A stretch of 64,000 nt of DNA from Chryseobacterium koreense CCUG 49689 (GCF_001045435.1 NZ_LFNG01000007.1:1-64000); one strand, 5' to 3'. Counted from the first letter of the stretch, positions 1 to 8,984 are shown. The notes: generated from the sequence alone by a model not told the origin. Program-made: numbers and translations.

Positions 1-387
<387 letters not shown>

Positions 388-879
388 AATTAATACCCTT
401 TGTTGAACATAACTTTCTTGTGGAATCACACTTTTATAAACTAACTCCAAATGATTAGGATCGCTAAGGTCGTCAACAACTTCTGAATATTTGATTTCAT
501 AATCGTTTTCAGAAATACCCAATTTCTTCAATTGAGATACTAATTCTTCTCTAAAATCAGAGATTACAAATTTTCCTGCGGTTTTACGCAGTTTCTTCAT
601 TTGTGTTTTCGTATCGGGATCTTCAGAAAATCCCAATAAATTTCTATCAATAATCAAATCAACATCTTCGGAAAAGCGTTCGATAATCTGATAGGCTTTA
701 CTCAAGGATGTCCCGCCTTTAAAAATTTATTGATTTTTAAATTTAGATTGAAAAACCGCACGCAACACCATACAAACCCACCAATCTTTTTCTATTGCAA
801 ACGGCATATAACCAGTAGATAAAGCTAACTGGTTTAAAGTTTCAATCCTTTGTTCCTTCGTAAGTTGCTGATGCCACAT
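388..879 (-). pseudogene. abiEii: abiEii toxin gene, broken by stop codon and IS
   Basis: AbiEii is the nucleotidyltransferase toxin of the type IV AbiE toxin-antitoxin system. Starting from the ATG at 879 the frame gives MWHQQLTKEQRIETLNQLAL and continues to a TAA at 727-729. It resumes in the same frame with IFKGGTSLSKAYQIIERFSE and DVDLIIDR, the family's nucleotidyltransferase core (GGTSLSK, and ERFSEDVDL with the metal-binding acidic residues). A leucine codon TTA changed to TAA would explain the stop. After VQQRVLI, near 388, family similarity ends at an insertion sequence, so the C-terminal half is missing. Both lesions should abolish toxin activity. Only 1 nt separates it from the upstream antitoxin gene. 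Confidence 0.8.
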
Positions 880-880
880 T

Positions 881-1459
881 TTATGATTGATGAATATTTT
901 TTATTCTTTTTTGAATCCAAACCGGTGCAAATTTTAACTGAGAATTCAAGATATTGTCATCAATTCTTTTAATATATTGAATGAGTTTCTCTTCAAAGTC
1001 TTCTGAAATATGCTTTTCACCTGTAATTTTATATGCTTGAATGATCAATTGAAGCAATTCGTCTTTTACTGCTAAATTCCTTGGAGCGGTTTTCTTGAAC
1101 TTAATTTTGCTTTTTCCTATATTGATTTCTCTTTGTGCACCATCTGTTAAATATACAGCGTGTAAAGGAATTTGAGTGGAAAGCCCTAAAAGGTACATTG
1201 CCATTACTCCTGTAGGTGCGATTCTGGCTTTATCTCTTTTTGCAATTTCTTCCGCTATTTTTTCTATGCTTGGATAAACAATTCCCAGAAGTTTATCTTT
1301 TTTTGGAACCAAATAAATTCCATGAGCCAAGCGAACTAAAACTCCTTGTCCTTCCAATCGACGAAGAACTTGACGGACGTTATCCGCACTACCAAATTTT
1401 TGAAAATCTTCTGCGAAAAATATTTTTCCCTTGGAAGATTTTCTTATTTTGGTTTGCAT
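881..1459 (-). CDS. abiEi: AbiEi-type antitoxin (DUF6088 family)
   Basis: This is a 192-residue protein resembling the AbiEi/DUF6088 antitoxins that neutralise AbiEii and repress their own operon. The N-terminal winged-helix region runs from IRKSSKGKIFF through NVRQVLRRLEGQGVLVRLAHGIYLVP, followed by the antitoxin domain (RIAPTGVMAMYLLGLSTQIP, VYLTDGAQREI). I chose the ATG at 1459 because translation further upstream needs a TTG and reads through the operator. An inverted repeat 40 bases upstream is a likely autoregulatory site. The partner toxin immediately downstream is broken, so this antitoxin has no functional partner here. Confidence 0.8.
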   Translation of the reverse strand: MQTKIRKSSKGKIFFAEDFQKFGSADNVRQVLRRLEGQGVLVRLAHGIYLVPKKDKLLGIVYPSIEKIAEEIAKRDKARIAPTGVMAMYLLGLSTQIPLHAVYLTDGAQREINIGKSKIKFKKTAPRNLAVKDELLQLIIQAYKITGEKHISEDFEEKLIQYIKRIDDNILNSQLKFAPVWIQKRIKNIHQS

Positions 1460-1497
1460 TTGACTGTGAGTGTTTTGCGTCACTTTTTTAAAAATTA

Positions 1498-1528
1498 TTG
1501 TCACAAATTTAGTAAATATTTGTGACAA
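1498..1528 (-). promoter_or_regulatory. Promoter/operator of abiE operon
   Basis: The 11-base arms TTGTCACAAAT (1498-1508) and ATTTGTGACAA (1518-1528) are perfect inverted repeats around a 9-base spacer. On the minus strand the left arm overlaps TAAATTTG (1511-1504), which fits the Bacteroidetes TAnnTTTG element. The abiEi start codon lies about 40 bases downstream. AbiEi antitoxins are known to bind inverted repeats in their own promoter, so this is inferred to be the operator. Confidence 0.6.
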
Positions 1529-1552
1529 ATTGTGATGAAATTTGCATCTTTT

Positions 1553-1604
1553 ACCTACTCGTGCTAACTTTGCAACTACTGTTGCAAAGTTAGCACGAGT
1601 AGGT
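1553..1604. repeat. 24-bp perfect palindrome with 4-base loop
   Basis: Arms 1553-1576 and 1581-1604 are exact reverse complements separated by TACT. The palindrome lies between the stop of the DUF262 gene (1636) and the abiE promoter. Neither strand has a T-run after the stem, so it is not a typical intrinsic terminator, although the stem could still end or protect the upstream transcript. A recombination or protein-binding site is the alternative. Confidence 0.85.
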
Positions 1605-1635
1605 TATATCGAAGAATAACATTTAAATTACAAAA

Positions 1636-3381
1636 CTACAATTTCCCAAAAGCATCTTCTACAACATTCGCAATCCTCTTTCTTCTTTCAGCTAGAAACT
1701 CTCTGTATTCCATTTCTTGCCAGTTTTCAGGCAAAGCATGCCAATATTTCATTCGTTCTAAATCAGATGCTACAAATCGCTCTTCATAAAATGGAAGATA
1801 AACTTTCGGCTCTTTATCACTAATGGCAATATTATCACTCCATTCTACCAAAGCAAAATTTGCAATTTGATTGTAGTCGCGCTGTTCGGTAATTCCATTT
1901 CGCATAAGCCAAGCTTTTGGAAACAAATGATGTCTTTCTAATGCAGATTTGTTTGCTCGTAAACCCGATTGAAGCAACTCATTTACTTTCAATTTTGAAA
2001 ACAATCCGTAAGCATCATGAATATTTAGCGAAGCATAATACGCAAATAAAGAAGGTGAACGGAAAGATGATGTTGCTAAATCCATTGGTAAAGTAACTTC
2101 CCAAAAATCTTTCGTGAGTTGTGAATCAATGATTTCATTGATGGTGTGCAAAAATTCTTCTGCAGAATTTACAGAACGAAGTTTTGCCAAATCCATTTCC
2201 ATCGCTGTTTCGGGTGAACCCGTGTAACGACCTGTAATGGAACACATGAAAAACCATCTTGCAATCAATTTTTTCAGCAAATACAAATCTACTTTGTAAT
2301 CAATTCTTCCGATAAGGAAAAAAACATAGGAATATAGAATGTTGTTGTTGGAGCTTATAAAACTTTCATTGCTGTAACCTGCTTGTTTAATGGCTTTCAA
2401 GAATTCATGCCAATTAGTAATATCCAAAGCTTGGGCTTGAGAAACTTTCAACCTCTCAAACTGTTGATCTCTTCTTTCCTCGCTAAACAGACCTGTTTCC
2501 AAGTCTTTTCCTCTTAAGATACTATAAATGTATTGAAGTCTTGCTCTTCTAAAAGCCAAACCAACTGCAGCACGAAGCATTTGGTCTGGTTTCGGAACAA
2601 TGATATAATTGAATGGAGTTCCATTTGTAGTTGAGGGAAGTCTTGCTGCACGACAAAATTCTTCTAAATTGGTTCTGCCTTCATCCCAAAACACACTCAT
2701 CAAAGTCAAAATAAAATCTGCCTGATTTAGTGTTTTTCCTTGGGAATTGATTCTCACAAAAACATCTGCAACTTGTTCTTCATCAATTTCTTGTGAAAGT
2801 TCCAAAACTGAAAATGGATAAGTTTCCAGATTTTTTAGATTGTTGAAATTTCTTCGGATTGTTCTCACTTCGTCAGCCGACAATTCTCTCGACTTTCGCA
2901 GATTTTCAATATACTCGTCAGTGATTTCAAAAATATCAGCATCTGCTTTCCAAACTTCTGAAATGTTTTGAAAATATCGTGGATCTCTTCGTATTGCAGC
3001 ATCTGGAACTTCAAATTTTTCTTCTAACGGATTGAAGGCGATAACAATTTTAGTTTTTGTATAATTCTCACGAATAACTTCCTGACCTTTAATCACCGCA
3101 TAAAGTGAAGTCAATCGTTGTTGTCCATCAACGATAAGCAATTGTGCTGCTCTCTGTTTCTTTTCGGTTCCAATACTTTTGATCCCATTGATGTTTGCAT
3201 TTTCCCAAAATAATAAATATCCAACCGGATAACCTTTGTACAAACTGTCGAAAAGTTGCCTCACCTTGGTATCGGGCCAAACGAATGGTCTTTGAATATC
3301 GGGAAGACCAATCGTTCCCATATCAATATTGTTGATTAATCCTTGAAGATTGTATTTTACGTCTTTGAAAAGTGTTGCCAT
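1636..3381 (-). CDS. DUF262/DUF1524 protein (GmrSD-like nuclease)
   Basis: This 581-residue protein has an N-terminal DUF262 domain: IQRPFVWPDTKVRQLFDSLY (about 29-48) and the ParB-like nucleotide-binding motif VDGQQRLTSLYAV (84-96), then FVRINSQGKTLNQADFILTL further on. The C-terminal DUF1524 region carries an HNH-type motif, LERHHLFPKAWL (about 481-492), with a following IANFALVEWSDN segment. GmrSD proteins of this build are NTP-stimulated type IV nucleases that attack modified phage DNA; other relatives act in different defence systems. The start is 3 nt from the stop of the upstream PD-(D/E)XK-like gene, so the two are probably co-transcribed. Catalytic residues look intact. Confidence 0.85.
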   Translation of the reverse strand: MATLFKDVKYNLQGLINNIDMGTIGLPDIQRPFVWPDTKVRQLFDSLYKGYPVGYLLFWENANINGIKSIGTEKKQRAAQLLIVDGQQRLTSLYAVIKGQEVIRENYTKTKIVIAFNPLEEKFEVPDAAIRRDPRYFQNISEVWKADADIFEITDEYIENLRKSRELSADEVRTIRRNFNNLKNLETYPFSVLELSQEIDEEQVADVFVRINSQGKTLNQADFILTLMSVFWDEGRTNLEEFCRAARLPSTTNGTPFNYIIVPKPDQMLRAAVGLAFRRARLQYIYSILRGKDLETGLFSEERRDQQFERLKVSQAQALDITNWHEFLKAIKQAGYSNESFISSNNNILYSYVFFLIGRIDYKVDLYLLKKLIARWFFMCSITGRYTGSPETAMEMDLAKLRSVNSAEEFLHTINEIIDSQLTKDFWEVTLPMDLATSSFRSPSLFAYYASLNIHDAYGLFSKLKVNELLQSGLRANKSALERHHLFPKAWLMRNGITEQRDYNQIANFALVEWSDNIAISDKEPKVYLPFYEERFVASDLERMKYWHALPENWQEMEYREFLAERRKRIANVVEDAFGKL

Positions 3382-3384
3382 AAA

Positions 3385-4797
3385 TTATTTTCTTTTGCTT
3401 GCAGATTTTTTTGGAGTTCCATCAATAACTATAATCTCAGGTATTCTTTGATTTGGATTCTTGTTCAACATTACTTCTTGGACTTTTAGTAGGTTGTCAA
3501 TTGAAGAACTTTTCTCCGTGGTTTTTATTACCAATAAAATGCTATGATCTGTTTTCTCAGCTCTATTATATGTCGGCAATTGTCGCTCAAACCCTTTCAG
3601 TAAATTTGGATTTGATGAATATTTTATTTCAACATTTACCTTTGCATTATATCCTTTAGAGATTTTGAAATCTAAGGAGCCAACACCTGCATTTGTTTCT
3701 CTGTTTAAATCCAAATTATTTGCTTCGCAATAAGCTTCAGATACTCCATAAAACAATAATTGCGATGCTCTCTCATGTTTGAGCTTGCCTTGTTCATTAT
3801 ATAAATATTCAAACCAACCATTATTCTCTATTAATGAACCAAATTGAAGACAGATTTTTTTCACAATATCAAATATGTTTTCAGATGTGAGATCAACCTG
3901 AATTAATAAAGGATATTTCTCTGCAACAACGCTTGATAAGTCAGCCCAAACAACTTCTCCCAATGGATCGTCTATAAAGTTATATGGATTTTTCGGCTTG
4001 TTTTTATAAGATTGAATTAAGTCTGATAAAACAATTGGATTATCAATGAGATATTTTCTCAAATCACTTTTGTGAATCTTCATTGCATCTTTCCATGTTG
4101 CACCGATGATTTCACTGACTTCTTTTCTTAATTGTTCATTATATGCACATACAACATCTATGTCCGACCATTTTTCTGCCATCGGCAAATCGTTTAGAAT
4201 TGTTGTTGGGACAAAAATTAAGGGTTTTCGCAATTCACTTGGAAGCAAAAAAGTATCTTTACCATATTTAAATGTTGTTGTTTTTATTTGCAAATCCTTC
4301 GAAACTCTTTGAGTGTATTCTAGAAAATCACGAATCAATACGGCAAGTGTCATATCGCTAATTCGATCTGCGCCAACACCCTTCTCTAGTACCCCAATTA
4401 ATTCAAAAATTTCTGGATCTTCAATTCCAGCATCTAATATTAATTTCGTAGTCGCTAATATATTTCCTGCCAAAACTTTTCCAATTGCGTTTCCTTTTGT
4501 TCCACTATCAGAATATCCAAGAGCGGTATTTCCAATCTCTTTGAAAGTAAGTCTTTTTTGACTATCCTTAAAGAACCTATCGTTAGGAAACTTTGAGAAT
4601 TTTAGAATTTTTATTGTATCGGAAAAATACTTTCTAAACTTTTCATATGAACCAGAGAATTCGGGAATTTTACAATTTTTCAATAATGACGGATCAATAT
4701 GTAATCTACTGTCAATATCTGTGAATCCATCAAATACTCCGTATTTAAGTAAATCCGAATGATTAACTCCCAATTTAACACTTAATCTTTTTGCCAT
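3385..4797 (-). CDS. Unknown protein with PD-(D/E)XK-like nuclease motif
   Basis: I do not recognise the family of this 470-residue protein. Near the C-terminus it shows D376 in GVGSLDFKIS, then E390-x-K392 in KVNVEIKYSS, then Q406 in GFERQLPTYN. That order and spacing match a PD-(D/E)XK nuclease core. The first 360 residues are soluble, mixed alpha/beta, with no recognised domain; the last residues are lysine-rich. The gene lies 109 nt after hsdR and 3 nt before the DUF262/DUF1524 gene, all in the same direction. That arrangement points to a defence role, probably as a partner of the DUF262 protein. The nuclease assignment rests on motif spacing alone. Confidence 0.6.
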   Translation of the reverse strand: MAKRLSVKLGVNHSDLLKYGVFDGFTDIDSRLHIDPSLLKNCKIPEFSGSYEKFRKYFSDTIKILKFSKFPNDRFFKDSQKRLTFKEIGNTALGYSDSGTKGNAIGKVLAGNILATTKLILDAGIEDPEIFELIGVLEKGVGADRISDMTLAVLIRDFLEYTQRVSKDLQIKTTTFKYGKDTFLLPSELRKPLIFVPTTILNDLPMAEKWSDIDVVCAYNEQLRKEVSEIIGATWKDAMKIHKSDLRKYLIDNPIVLSDLIQSYKNKPKNPYNFIDDPLGEVVWADLSSVVAEKYPLLIQVDLTSENIFDIVKKICLQFGSLIENNGWFEYLYNEQGKLKHERASQLLFYGVSEAYCEANNLDLNRETNAGVGSLDFKISKGYNAKVNVEIKYSSNPNLLKGFERQLPTYNRAEKTDHSILLVIKTTEKSSSIDNLLKVQEVMLNKNPNQRIPEIIVIDGTPKKSASKRK

Positions 4798-4906
4798 GAT
4801 TTTATATTTTGATACACATCTACCATTTCCTTAATACAATGATTAAGATTACAATTTAATAAAGCTTTTCCAAGGCTCAATTCTGTAATCCTATTTTAGT
4901 TTATCT

Positions 4907-7762
4907 TTATCCTTCCACCCCATCAATAAACACATTCACAAAATCCTGCACTTTTTGGATGATGCGTTTTCCAATATTATTTCGTTCGGTAATTTTCGGT
5001 TTTATTTCCAACAATTTCAATGCTTCACTAATTTTTGGCGTTTTGGCGGTAAAGAGAAAATCGTTGATGGTGTCCTGAAATTTTTCTTTATTTAAAGATT
5101 CTTCGGCGGCAATGCGTTCAAACGCTTCTACTTTTTCTTTGTTCCAAAAGCTTTCAAACTCATCGTTTACAGATTCGCTGTCGTTGATGTGAGGAAGGTT
5201 TTCATCGATGAATTTTTCAATCAGTTCTTTTTTGCTTCTTAACTGCACATCTCCCGAAATGATTTCCTTAATTTCTTTGATTTTTTGCGCCCGTTTTTCA
5301 TCACTCGATTCTTTAAGATTTGCCAATAAAGAAAGGATGTACCGAACATTGATTTCATCTCGATGAATAAGTTCCAGCTCAAAATCAATATCATCTAAAA
5401 TACTTACTTTATCCTTTGTTCCACCTGGTTTGATGGTTTGCCAAATATCAAGATACTTACTTTTATAACCATCAAATTCAAATTCAGTCATTTCCAATTG
5501 GTCAAAACTGAAATCTGAAAATGATTTCAAAACATTCAGCAAACGCATTAATTCACGGAAAGCAGTGATAAATTCAAACTTTTCTTCCTCCGTTTGATAA
5601 CGGTCAACAGCTTCTATTTCAGGAGCAAGAAGTTTTAATTTTTGTAAAGCAAGATTAAAAAGTTCGATATAATCCTCAATCGGCTGAATGATGATTTCCT
5701 TAATCGCTTCTTTATTAGAGAAAAGTGTTACCGCATCGTCGGTTGCAGATTTTAGATTTCTAAAACAAACAATATTACCCTGGGATTTTTTCTCGTTCAA
5801 AATTCTGTTCGTTCTAGAAAATGCTTGAATTAAACCGTGATATTTCAGATTTTTATCTACAAAAAGCGTGTTGAGTTGCGGACTGTCGAAACCAGTAAGA
5901 AACATATTCACCACCAAAATCAAATCCAGTTCCCGATTTCTTACTCTCTTTGCAACATCATTGTAATAATTGTAGAAACTTTGTCCGTCTTTCGTAGTGA
6001 AATTCGTTCCGAACATTTCATTGTAATGTCCGATATATCGTTCCAAAACATCTCGGCTGTGCGTGGAAATGTATTCAGGTCTAGCTTCGGCAACCATTCG
6101 TAAATCATCGGGTTCTTCGTAATTACCGTCGGCTTCTTGGGAATCTTCGTTGGCAGCATAACTGAAAATCGTGGCAATTTTCAAATTGTGAGTTTCTTCC
6201 AATTTTTTCTGCTGAAACAAATCGTAATATTTTTTCAGAACATCAATACTGCTCACACAAAACATCGCATTAAAAGTTTTGTCGCCTGTTTTGCGGTTGT
6301 ATTCGGAGATGATATAGTTTGAAATCTTATCTAATCGTTGCGGGCTTTCCAAAAGTTCCTGCGTATCAATTCCTTCAACTTCGGTATCGATATAGGTGTT
6401 GCTTCCCTCTTTTTCCTTGTAACGCCCAACATATTCTACTGAAAATTTCAAAACATTTTCATCACGAATGGCATCTGTAATCACATATTTATGAAGGCAA
6501 TCTTCAAAAAGTCGGTTGGTTGTTGCAGGTTTTCCATCAATTTTACCTGTGGCATTCACTTCGGAAATTGGTGTTCCTGTGAAACCAATCATTTGAGCTT
6601 TCTCGAAATATTTCTTGATGTTTTGATGCGTTTCTCCAAACTGACTTCGGTGACATTCATCAAAAATGAAAACTACTTTTTTGTCTTTTAAATGTTCTAT
6701 TCTTTTGCCGTGTTTTTCCTTTGTAACTGCGGTATTGAGTTTTTGCAAAGTCGTAACAATCAGTTTGGTATTATCCGAAAGTTGCTTTACCAAATGTCTT
6801 GTGTTCTCCGTCGCATCGACACTTCCTTTTTCAAAAGCATCAAATTCTTTTTGGGTTTGATAATCCAAATCCTTCCTGTCTACCACAAAAACCACTTTTT
6901 CAACCTTTGGAATTTCCCTTAAAATCTGACTTGCTTTAAAAGAAGTCAGCGTTTTCCCCGAACCTGTCGTATGCCAAATAAATCCGTTTTTATCAGTATT
7001 CCGAACTCTTTCCACAATTTTTTCAACGGCATAATATTGATACGGACGAAGAACCATCAATATTTTATAGGTTTGATTGAGGACGATGTACTTCGTAATC
7101 ATCTTCGCGATGTGACACGGCTCCAAAAATTCGGGTGCAAATTTATCGAGTGCTTGAATGGTATTATTTTCTTCGTCGGACCAATAAAAAGTTTGTTTGA
7201 AAGATTGTTTCGCATTGTTAGAATAATATTTTGTATTCACACCATTGCTGATGACAAAAATCTGAACATAATTGAACAATCCGCTTCCCGAAGAAAAAGA
7301 ATGTTTGTGATAACGGTTTACCTGATTGAAAGCCTCTTTCATCTCCAAACCACGGCGTTTCAACTCAATCTGAACCAAAGGCAGACCGTTGATTAAAATA
7401 GTGACATCGTAACGGTTTTTGTATTCACCGTGCTGCGAAATTTGATTGGTAACTTGAAATTGGTTTTGGCACCAATGTTCCTGATTAATGAACTCTATCC
7501 ACTCCGAAGTACCGTCATCTTTTACAAAATGAAATCGGTCGCGAAGTATTTTTGCTTTTTCAAAAACATTTCCTTTCGACAAATGATTGAGGATTTTTTC
7601 AAATTCCTTATCAGAAAACGACTTTTTATTATGGATTTCAAGTTGGAATTTTAGATTTTTCAGTAAATCTTTTTCATCTTTTATGGTCACTTTTTTGTGT
7701 CCCAATTCTTGAAGTTGTTCTACAAGTTTTTGTTCTAAAATATATTCGGGTTGGCTTGACAT
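4907..7762 (-). CDS. hsdR: Type I restriction enzyme, R subunit
   Basis: HsdR is the motor and nuclease subunit of the type I restriction complex. The N-terminal nuclease shows YDVTILINGLPLVQIELKRR (D, then E-x-K). The SF2 translocase follows, with Walker A WHTTGSGKTL (about 263-272), DECH in FIFDECHRSQFG, motif III in IGFTGTPI and motif VI-like FSRTNRI. The long C-terminal helical region normally contacts HsdM. The ATG at 7762 is chosen over a TTG five codons upstream. The length (951 residues) is normal and no lesion is visible. The gene is separated from hsdM and hsdS by the recombinase and the inverted hsdS copy. A promoter and a hairpin precede it. Confidence 0.93.
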   Translation of the reverse strand: MSSQPEYILEQKLVEQLQELGHKKVTIKDEKDLLKNLKFQLEIHNKKSFSDKEFEKILNHLSKGNVFEKAKILRDRFHFVKDDGTSEWIEFINQEHWCQNQFQVTNQISQHGEYKNRYDVTILINGLPLVQIELKRRGLEMKEAFNQVNRYHKHSFSSGSGLFNYVQIFVISNGVNTKYYSNNAKQSFKQTFYWSDEENNTIQALDKFAPEFLEPCHIAKMITKYIVLNQTYKILMVLRPYQYYAVEKIVERVRNTDKNGFIWHTTGSGKTLTSFKASQILREIPKVEKVVFVVDRKDLDYQTQKEFDAFEKGSVDATENTRHLVKQLSDNTKLIVTTLQKLNTAVTKEKHGKRIEHLKDKKVVFIFDECHRSQFGETHQNIKKYFEKAQMIGFTGTPISEVNATGKIDGKPATTNRLFEDCLHKYVITDAIRDENVLKFSVEYVGRYKEKEGSNTYIDTEVEGIDTQELLESPQRLDKISNYIISEYNRKTGDKTFNAMFCVSSIDVLKKYYDLFQQKKLEETHNLKIATIFSYAANEDSQEADGNYEEPDDLRMVAEARPEYISTHSRDVLERYIGHYNEMFGTNFTTKDGQSFYNYYNDVAKRVRNRELDLILVVNMFLTGFDSPQLNTLFVDKNLKYHGLIQAFSRTNRILNEKKSQGNIVCFRNLKSATDDAVTLFSNKEAIKEIIIQPIEDYIELFNLALQKLKLLAPEIEAVDRYQTEEEKFEFITAFRELMRLLNVLKSFSDFSFDQLEMTEFEFDGYKSKYLDIWQTIKPGGTKDKVSILDDIDFELELIHRDEINVRYILSLLANLKESSDEKRAQKIKEIKEIISGDVQLRSKKELIEKFIDENLPHINDSESVNDEFESFWNKEKVEAFERIAAEESLNKEKFQDTINDFLFTAKTPKISEALKLLEIKPKITERNNIGKRIIQKVQDFVNVFIDGVEG

Positions 7763-7779
7763 GGATGGAGTTTTCAAGA

Positions 7780-7814
7780 AAATCTTTGTCAGATTACGAA
7801 CCCGACAAAGATTT
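7780..7814 (-). promoter_or_regulatory. Hairpin in hsdR leader
   Basis: The 11-base arms 7780-7790 (AAATCTTTGTC) and 7804-7814 (GACAAAGATTT) are perfect reverse complements with a 13-base loop. The hairpin lies 18 bases upstream of the hsdR start and downstream of the recombinase stop. It could end recombinase transcription, although no T-run follows it on the minus strand, or it could form in the hsdR leader and affect translation. Confidence 0.55.
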
Positions 7815-7825
7815 AAGGTTAATTA

Positions 7826-7833
7826 CAAATTTA
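7826..7833 (-). promoter_or_regulatory. Possible hsdR promoter -7 element
   Basis: The minus strand reads TAAATTTG, which matches the Bacteroidetes -7 consensus TAnnTTTG, about 64 bases upstream of the hsdR start. A clear -33 TTG was not found at the expected distance. If used, the hsdR leader would contain the 7780-7814 hairpin. Confidence 0.35.
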
Positions 7834-7846
7834 ACAAAATTTACGC

Positions 7847-8770
7847 TTATTTCAGTGCCCGAAACATTTGGTCAATTGCTTTTTTCTTCTGTTCCAAATT
7901 GGGGTGCACATACAAATTCAAAGTTGTGGAAATATTGGAGTGCCCTAATAAAACGCTTACCGTTTTATAATCACATTTGCTTTCGATGCAACGAGTAGCA
8001 AAACTGTGTCGAAGTCCGTGAAACTTAATTTCAGGAATTTCCAATTGTCGCATCAGGTTTTTGTAATAACTGCGGTAGGTTCGAGGTTCCGTCGGTTTAG
8101 AATCGTTGGTTAAAACGAAAAAAGTTGGATTTACGATTTTCTTGAAAGGTTTCAACATTCGCAACAATTCTCTGCTCATCGGGATTTCACGGATGGAATT
8201 TTTTGTTTTTGGCGAATCCAAAAGCAATTCGGTTCTTCGTTCTCCATTTTCAATGACATAAATTCTTTGGATGGTTTTGCGAATATGTATAATTCCGTTG
8301 TCTGTATCAATATCTTCCCAAGTCAGAGCGCAAATTTCCCCAATCCGAATCCCCGACGAAAGACAAATATAAATTCCAAGATTTCGAAAAGTGAAATGCT
8401 CCTGAATAAAATTCATCACTTTTTTCTGATGCGTTCTGGAAAGCACTTCAATCTGTTGGTTTTCCCGAACTGTTGGGTATTGGATTTGAAAAGGCGAAAA
8501 CTGAATCCACTTGTTTTTCGCTCCAAATTTGAGAATCATTTTCAGGACGATGAGAATGTCTTTCACTGTTTTCTGACTTAATCCCTGTTCCAATTTTTGG
8601 AAGACAAATTTTTGGACTTGTTCTTCTTCAATTTCAGAATTGCTTCCAAATTCGGGAATCAAGTGATTTTCAATCAGCAAGATATACGCTGAAAGTGTAG
8701 ATTTTTTCACATACATTTTTTTGTCGGCTTTCCAAAATTCGACGATTTGGGAGATGGTTTTTTTGTTCAT
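7847..8770 (-). CDS. Tyrosine recombinase, probable hsdS shufflase
   Basis: This 307-residue protein has the layout of a tyrosine recombinase: an N-terminal SAM-like core-binding domain (about 1-100) and a catalytic domain with R142 (SGIRIGEI), a beta-hairpin lysine near 188-190, H251-x-x-R254 (FHGLRHSFAT), H277 (LLGHSNISTT) and the nucleophile Y287 (NLYVHPN). All catalytic residues are present. In phase-variable type I systems such enzymes invert hsdS segments, and this gene lies between hsdR and the inverted hsdS copy. The alternative is that it is the integrase of the whole mobile island. It is transcribed away from the hsdS copy; two dyad sequences lie just upstream. Confidence 0.85.
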   Translation of the reverse strand: MNKKTISQIVEFWKADKKMYVKKSTLSAYILLIENHLIPEFGSNSEIEEEQVQKFVFQKLEQGLSQKTVKDILIVLKMILKFGAKNKWIQFSPFQIQYPTVRENQQIEVLSRTHQKKVMNFIQEHFTFRNLGIYICLSSGIRIGEICALTWEDIDTDNGIIHIRKTIQRIYVIENGERRTELLLDSPKTKNSIREIPMSRELLRMLKPFKKIVNPTFFVLTNDSKPTEPRTYRSYYKNLMRQLEIPEIKFHGLRHSFATRCIESKCDYKTVSVLLGHSNISTTLNLYVHPNLEQKKKAIDQMFRALK

Positions 8771-8793
8771 AAAGTTTGAATTAAGGTTTTAAA

Positions 8794-8816
8794 TTGGAAA
8801 GTTAGTGGCTTTCCAA
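8794..8816. repeat. Dyad, 8-7-8 geometry, upstream of recombinase
   Basis: TTGGAAAG (8794-8801) and CTTTCCAA (8809-8816) are perfect inverted repeats around a 7-base spacer, 24 bases upstream of the recombinase start. The geometry fits a tyrosine recombinase core site or an autoregulatory operator. Confidence 0.5.
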
Positions 8817-8842
8817 ATTATCTTCTTCAAAACAAATTAATG

Positions 8843-8865
8843 GTGAAATTTCTCGCCAATTTCAC
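8843..8865. repeat. Second 8-7-8 dyad before the inverted hsdS
   Basis: GTGAAATT (8843-8850) and AATTTCAC (8858-8865) are perfect inverted repeats around a 7-base spacer, directly upstream of the homology to the hsdS N-terminus. The geometry equals that of the 8794-8816 dyad but the sequence differs. The two centres are 49 bases apart. It is a candidate recombinase binding site. Confidence 0.5.
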
Positions 8866-8984
8866 ACATTGAAGATAAAGTTTTCGACTCCCCAAATTCC
8901 CCAAATTATTTCCCTAAACTTCGTTTTCCTGAGTTTGTAGAGAATTGGGAGTCAAACAAGTTAGGTGATGTTTCTAATAACATA

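Noticed and set aside
5837-6322. Antisense open frames across hsdR
   Set aside because: They follow the codon pattern of hsdR on the other strand, lack promoters and match no family.
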